Shown: positions 59,941 through 64,000 of the stretch, piece after piece
How positions within the stretch are numbered: the stretch's first letter is position 1
Layout: each line of letters opens with the position of its first letter
Source of the DNA: Nymphaea colorata
Taxonomy: Eukaryota > Streptophyta > Magnoliopsida > Nymphaeales > Nymphaeaceae
NCBI RefSeq assembly: GCF_008831285.2
Contig: NC_045149.1
Span: 13,170,629 to 13,234,628 of the forward strand
DNA: 64,000 nucleotides
Reading direction: 5' to 3'
Made by a program: the position numbers and the translations under genes
Notes under the pieces: model-generated
Told to the model about the DNA's origin: nothing
The model's database searches: none
The model's input: the letters and a program-made list of their open reading frames with translations, nothing else

Positions 59941-61749
59941 GTGAGTACTTCATATAGACCCATCTTTCTTGTTGTCTTTGCGTTTCTAGTGCTAAATCTG
60001 AGTCTCCAAAACAGCAGCTGGTCACACTCTCTAGTCTCTAGTCACCAGAGAGGAGGCACCAACTCCTTTAGTAGGCCCATGAAGGAGTCTAGGAACATTG
60101 TTCCCAATCAGATGATCAAACAGCACGAAAACAGATGCAGGGCCCCTGCATCGGCCACTTGACCCCTTTTACAATGGGCTCGATTGATGTCCAGTCTATC
60201 AGAACATATAACTTGTCCCAGAAATATAAAACTGGTCAAAGTCCGTTGACCATCACTATTTTCTATACTCAGGCAGACATACCAATCATATAAACAAACA
60301 TAAAGTTCACATGTTGATCTACCCATTTCACACAACTGAATGGTCCCTAGCGGACATCTATGCATACAATTCTTGGAGTTGTTACCTTTCACATAAAGAG
60401 TTAGTTCATGAAAGAGCTATGCTTGTGTAGCGAACAGACCAATAGAGTACCAAAGCATACCTTCCTAAGAAGACATACATATGTAAAATATTCACACAAC
60501 ATAAAGATCACACTCACTCCCAACTGACCTATATGGACATCCATTAATTCCCTTTTTACCCTTGATCTACATTCATATTTTAATTGTACAGGAGTCTCCC
60601 TAATTATGTGCTTATTGTGGTCCATTTAAAAGGTTAGTTGGGTATGTATTGGTTTTCTTCAGTACGTTGACAAAATGTTTCCATGCTAGTTTGAGAAAAG
60701 GGCATTTACTGTTAGGTCCTAGCAAGCAGATAGGATGGTATGAAACATGTGATGGTTGAGATCCAGTACTCATCTTGACACACCTGATCATGGGTTATGG
60801 GGAAAGAAATGCCCCTGGGAATGGCTCAGATTTGATCCAGGTCAGATTGGGACCTAGTTGAATGAAGCTTTTGTCATTTTTTATAACCTTTCTCATGCAG
60901 AATTAAAGGTTTTTAACCCTTTACTAATGGACGATGTAGCTTTTTAGTATTGTAATGCATTATAAACTGTTGTTTGAAATTGATTTGTATACTTGTTGGT
61001 GTAAATTATTATTTAAATTGTCATATGTTGTGTTATATGCACATGCATATATAAGTGTATTTAAAATTTTGAAGTTAACTAGCTGCTAACCCACTTTCTT
61101 CTCCCTTTTTTTTTTGGAAATGTCCATGTCTTTTTCCTTTGTATCAACATCCACACTCCTACAATTGCACTTATTTTAACAACGTGATCTAAACTGAGCC
61201 AATTGCGATAGCTAGCGTAAGTTCACATTGGTAAGACTACGAACCAGGACGACCAGTAATAAGATGCATGGACACAAACAACCAAAATTCCCTCACAACG
61301 TTGTCTTTCAAAATTTATCTCTATTTTGGAATGTTATTTGCCCCTTTCCTGCTACATGTTTTTGTGTGTAGGACCCGTCAGAGTTTGAACTTCCCTTTTA
61401 CATGTGCTTGCTTCCAGGACCCGATGAGGAAGTTATATGTAGATCCATTGTCACTGGATGACTACCTTTCGGTTTGAGGAAGTTATGGGTAGATCCATTG
61501 TCAACTAGATGACTACATTTTGTTTCCTACTTTGAACAAGAACCTGCATGGAATTGGGTATGGTTGCGCCGGAAGGTGCACTATGCAATCTTCGGAACAT
61601 CATTGGAAGGTGCTGTGCGGCTGTGCCATCATTGGTATCCATTATCCAATTGCTACCCTCCCAATCACCTCATTGATGCAGTATTCCTTGTGTCCCCTAT
61701 GCCATGTTTCTATAAAATTGAAACATAACCCTTCTTAAGCTTCTCATCC

Positions 61750-62150
61750 CCCTCCTTGGGTTTGATTTGATATATTGGGCTTTTGTGTTACCTCAGCTCC
61801 CACTCATCTTTTTAGTCTCATTCTTAGATTGAGTCCTCTTGGGTGCTTTGGGAGCTTGGGAACTTTGGGAAGATTTGGCTGCATGGGATGTGTTAGGCTT
61901 GGCCACCTTGGAGTGCTTTCTTAGAGCCCATAGCCGGTGGCTCTTCTATTCACCAACTCTAGCCATCCTAAATCAGTTCTGCAAGTTTTGGGGCCCTTGG
62001 GAGAGCAGCTCAATCCTTATCGCGTTTTTGAGACCACCAAGGAAGGTGCCTATGAGGTCACTCATGAGCCAGCCTGCTACCCAACTACTTAGATCTCTTA
62101 ACTCACTTTGAGATTCTTGAACGATTCCCTTTGGCACAAATTCTTACAAC
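61750..62150 (-). pseudogene. Ty3/gypsy gag fragment
   Basis: The minus-strand reading gives SWVAGWLMSDLIGTFLGGLK, then IRIELLSQGPQNLQN and a lysine-rich tail with stops. This is the pattern of the gypsy gag C-terminal half (FLxGLKxxIRxEL). No LTR or other domain is attached. Confidence 0.5.
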
Positions 62151-62182
62151 ATATTTGGATGGAGGGAAAGGAGAGGATACTA

Positions 62183-62236
62183 GCTATGCCACATGGGTGT
62201 AGGGTGCAGAAAAAAACTTAGGTGTGGGTGTGGCGA

Positions 62237-62289
<53 letters not shown>

Positions 62290-62465
62290 AGTTAATTAAC
62301 TGTTATAATAGCCTTGTTTATCTATATTTACCTAAATCGCATAGGTCCATGGGTTATGCCCATGTACCAGTACCGGTATGCCAATACTGGTATGGTGGTA
62401 TGCTGTTGGTACGTTTGAATCGGTTCTGGGTCGAAACTGATCCAAACCACATTTTTTTCTTATGT
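62183..62465 (+). mobile_element. hAT-like element H, fragments F around an (AT)n tract
   Basis: 62183-62235 starts CTATGCCACATGGGTGTAGG, like the family terminus. After (AT)n (62238-62286) and about 55 bp, 62343-62465 has ggtatgccaatactggtatg and acgtttgaatcggttctggg, as in copies C and A. No far end or target duplication was found. Confidence 0.55.
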
Positions 62466-62560
62466 TTTAACCATATTTTTGTTGGTTTATGTGAATATTA
62501 TTTATGTTTTATGAGACTATATGTCGGAACTATTAAACATTGTCTTAATGATGTGTTATA

Positions 62561-62585
62561 TATATGTGTGTGTGTGTGTGTATAT
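62561..62585. repeat. (TA)/(GT)n microsatellite at the pararetrovirus edge
   Basis: atatatatgtgtgtgtgtgt run immediately before the first viral-like reading frame. Confidence 0.85.
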
Positions 62586-62616
62586 GTGCCAAGCAACCTA
62601 TATTGTTTATATAGGC

Positions 62617-63060
62617 CAAGATAAATTAAGTCATATGTGTCATCTTAATAAAAACTATGAACATGAAATACATGGTCAAAATAAACAGTTAAATATGATT
62701 GATGATTTACTAATTGCACAAGGAAAACTTTTAGAAAAAAGTGATGAAGCTAACATGCGAATGCTTGATTCTGTCATTACCTCCATGGAATCAAGAAATA
62801 AGCTAATAAAAGATTTAAGCAGTAACATAGATTACCAAAGAGGCCAAATAAATGACCTAATCAAATCTGTTAAAAATATTCAGAGACTTAAATATCTTCA
62901 ACAGCAACATGAAGTTCTTATAGAACAACAAACTTTCAGTCTAACTAATACGTTAGAAGAACTTATAAAGAAAGTAACGTCAAAACTTGAAGAAAGCAAC
63001 TTACTGTCTGTCAAACTTGAAAAAATGATTAAAAGTCTTCAATATATAGCTTTAAGCTAA
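62617..63060 (+). CDS. Coiled-coil protein of the endogenous pararetrovirus
   Basis: The open frame continues from the microsatellite, so the true start is uncertain; 62617 marks where viral-like text begins. About 145 residues, almost entirely helical and charged with heptad-like spacing of Leu/Ile (for example LLIAQGKLLEKSDEANMRML). Small proteins of this kind occur upstream of the polyprotein in badna-/tungro-like viruses. It ends TAA at 63058-63060, abutting the next ATG. Confidence 0.55.
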   Translation, partial: QDKLSHMCHLNKNYEHEIHGQNKQLNMIDDLLIAQGKLLEKSDEANMRMLDSVITSMESRNKLIKDLSSNIDYQRGQINDLIKSVKNIQRLKYLQQQHEVLIEQQTFSLTNTLEELIKKVTSKLEESNLLSVKLEKMIKSLQYIALS

Positions 63061-63240
63061 ATGGAAGAAGATTTACTCTTCATTGAACCAGTAAATACAA
63101 AATTAAAAATTAATGGTATCCAAACATCTCCTAGATACACAAAATATGAAGGAACTTCCCAATCAGATAAAGAATATCCAAAATTATTCAATCTTACAAT
63201 TGGGTTATTATGCCAAGTACTAAAACGACTTAAGATATAG
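63061..63240 (+). pseudogene. Second small ORF of the endogenous pararetrovirus, truncated
   Basis: It starts ATG directly after the previous stop and in the same frame, and is open for 59 codons to TAG at 63238. It begins MEEDLLFIEPVNTKLKING. Its position fits the virion-associated or DNA-binding small protein of related viruses, but the sequence alone does not prove it. Following frames are broken. Confidence 0.5.
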
Positions 63241-63499
63241 AGGATGACAAAGTTTTAAAAGAACTCAGTAAGACAAAAACTGGCCCCGAGTATGAAGAAC
63301 TAATTAAAATTAGCTTTAAAAACTTCAGAACCAATAAGGTCACAATTGAGTAACAAATATCTGTTTAATGTTTATCAAACAAAAAGATGGACAATCAAAA
63401 CCAACAAAATGAAATTCTGTTTCCTAAAGAATTAGGACTAAAATTATATAGTATTCTACAACTAGTAAAATTAGAGGACTTGTTACCAAATTAATATAG

Positions 63500-64000
63500 T
63501 TCAAGAAATATATATAGATGATGATAACAATATACGCTTAAGACTCTGTGATAAAGGCAAACCATGGCCGCAAAGGTGCCAAAGAAATGATCTCTTACCT
63601 AGAAACACATCTAGGAGAAACTGCGCGATCTCAGTGGGAAGCATATAAAAAGCACTTTCTTGGAGAACTTGAAAATGATATTGCAATAGGGATGAATCCC
63701 TACAATTTTGTGTTTAGAATCCATTTATTCTAACAGGAACCAGTCCCAATTTAGGAATGGATGAAAGTAAAAAAGAAGCCATTTGTAGATTAGACTAACT
63801 AAATTATATAAAAGAATTCCTCATGGCTTATTATTATTATACAAAAATATCAGGAAATTCCTATGATAATGAAATAGGAGATGGACTTTTCTAGAAACTC
63901 TCAAGAGCTTTAGGTCAAGAAATTGTAAAAGGTTGGTCTGGATATGTCCAAGAAAACCAACCCTTACAGATATCTCAAAATAATAGATTTGGTTGGTCCC
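63500..64000 (+). pseudogene. Coat-protein-like region of the endogenous pararetrovirus, broken
   Basis: 63548-63733 is open and contains SYLETHLGETARSQWEAYKK, a signature of the coat-protein N-terminal part in badna-/tungro-like caulimovirids. The homologous text then moves to another frame after about 63733, with in-frame stops near 63798 and 63894, and runs to the window edge. It is non-coding as it stands. Confidence 0.7.

Larger units (their letters stand above)
59941..64000 (+). other. MED16 intron 4, at least 4.06 kb, open at the window end
   Basis: No exon 5 was recognised. It holds a gypsy gag scrap (61750-62150), hAT-like fragments around an (AT)n tract, and a pararetrovirus fragment from about 62600. 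59941-61740 shows nothing identifiable except a short duplication (gaggaagttat.tgtagatccattgtca at 61426 and 61478). Confidence 0.6.
62600..64000 (+). mobile_element. Endogenous pararetrovirus fragment (Caulimoviridae), runs off window
   Basis: Three consecutive plus-strand parts are seen: a coiled-coil ORF (to 63060), a short ORF starting at 63061, and a coat-protein-like region (about 63500-64000). The coat region is broken by frame changes and stops. This order (small ORFs, then the polyprotein beginning with coat protein) is that of badnavirus/tungrovirus-like caulimovirids. AT-rich, about 30% GC. It sits in an intron of MED16, so it is an inherited remnant. The exact genus cannot be decided without the RT region, which would lie to the right. 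Confidence 0.75.

Overview
The window is nuclear DNA of a flowering plant. It is AT-rich, intron-rich and dominated by decayed LTR retrotransposons of the plant Ty1/copia and Ty3/gypsy (Tekay-type chromovirus) lineages. It also holds hAT-like DNA elements, (TA)n microsatellites and a caulimovirid endogenous pararetrovirus fragment. No bacterial-style operons, tRNA, rRNA or CRISPR were seen. The species cannot be fixed from the sequence. The very long introns point to a moderately large, transposon-rich genome.

Layout. 1-15.2 kb is a pile of nested retroelements: a copia RT scrap, a minus-strand copia element with both LTR ends (508-5679), Tekay LTR pieces in both orientations, a duplicated 0.3-kb repeat, a copia integrase fragment, and a second copia element (12995-15236) that keeps an open gag-protease frame but has lost pol. 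At 15.8-19.2 kb, minus strand, are two recognisable exons of an OSCA/CSC1-like (DUF221) channel gene with frame damage, plus two exon-like segments I cannot name. At 19.2-22.1 kb is a small two-LTR element encoding gag, protease and a chromodomain without RT, RNase H or integrase. 22-28 kb is mostly unassigned AT-rich DNA. At 28.8-29.1 kb a further OSCA-type exon lies on the opposite (plus) strand and carries an in-frame stop.

At 31.7-35.0 kb, minus strand, seven exons encode the C-terminal part of a RAD54-type SNF2 DNA translocase. The 5-prime half is missing, and one splice acceptor appears shifted by one base. A 5-prime-truncated Tekay element with its 2.9-kb 3-prime LTR (35.4-40.6 kb) and a 3.5-kb solo LTR with a perfect 5-bp target duplication (41187-44709) lie upstream of it.

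From 47.9 kb to the window end, plus strand, is the 5-prime part of a Mediator subunit 16 (MED16/SFR6) gene. Exons 1-4 encode 201 codons in a continuous splice frame over 12 kb, and the gene runs on past the window. Its introns 2-4 hold copia fragments, a cluster of hAT-like non-autonomous elements with 8-bp target duplications, a gypsy gag scrap, and the pararetrovirus fragment in intron 4. MED16 is the only host gene here that looks functional. The OSCA and RAD54 pieces look like broken or partial genes, with assembly error as an alternative.
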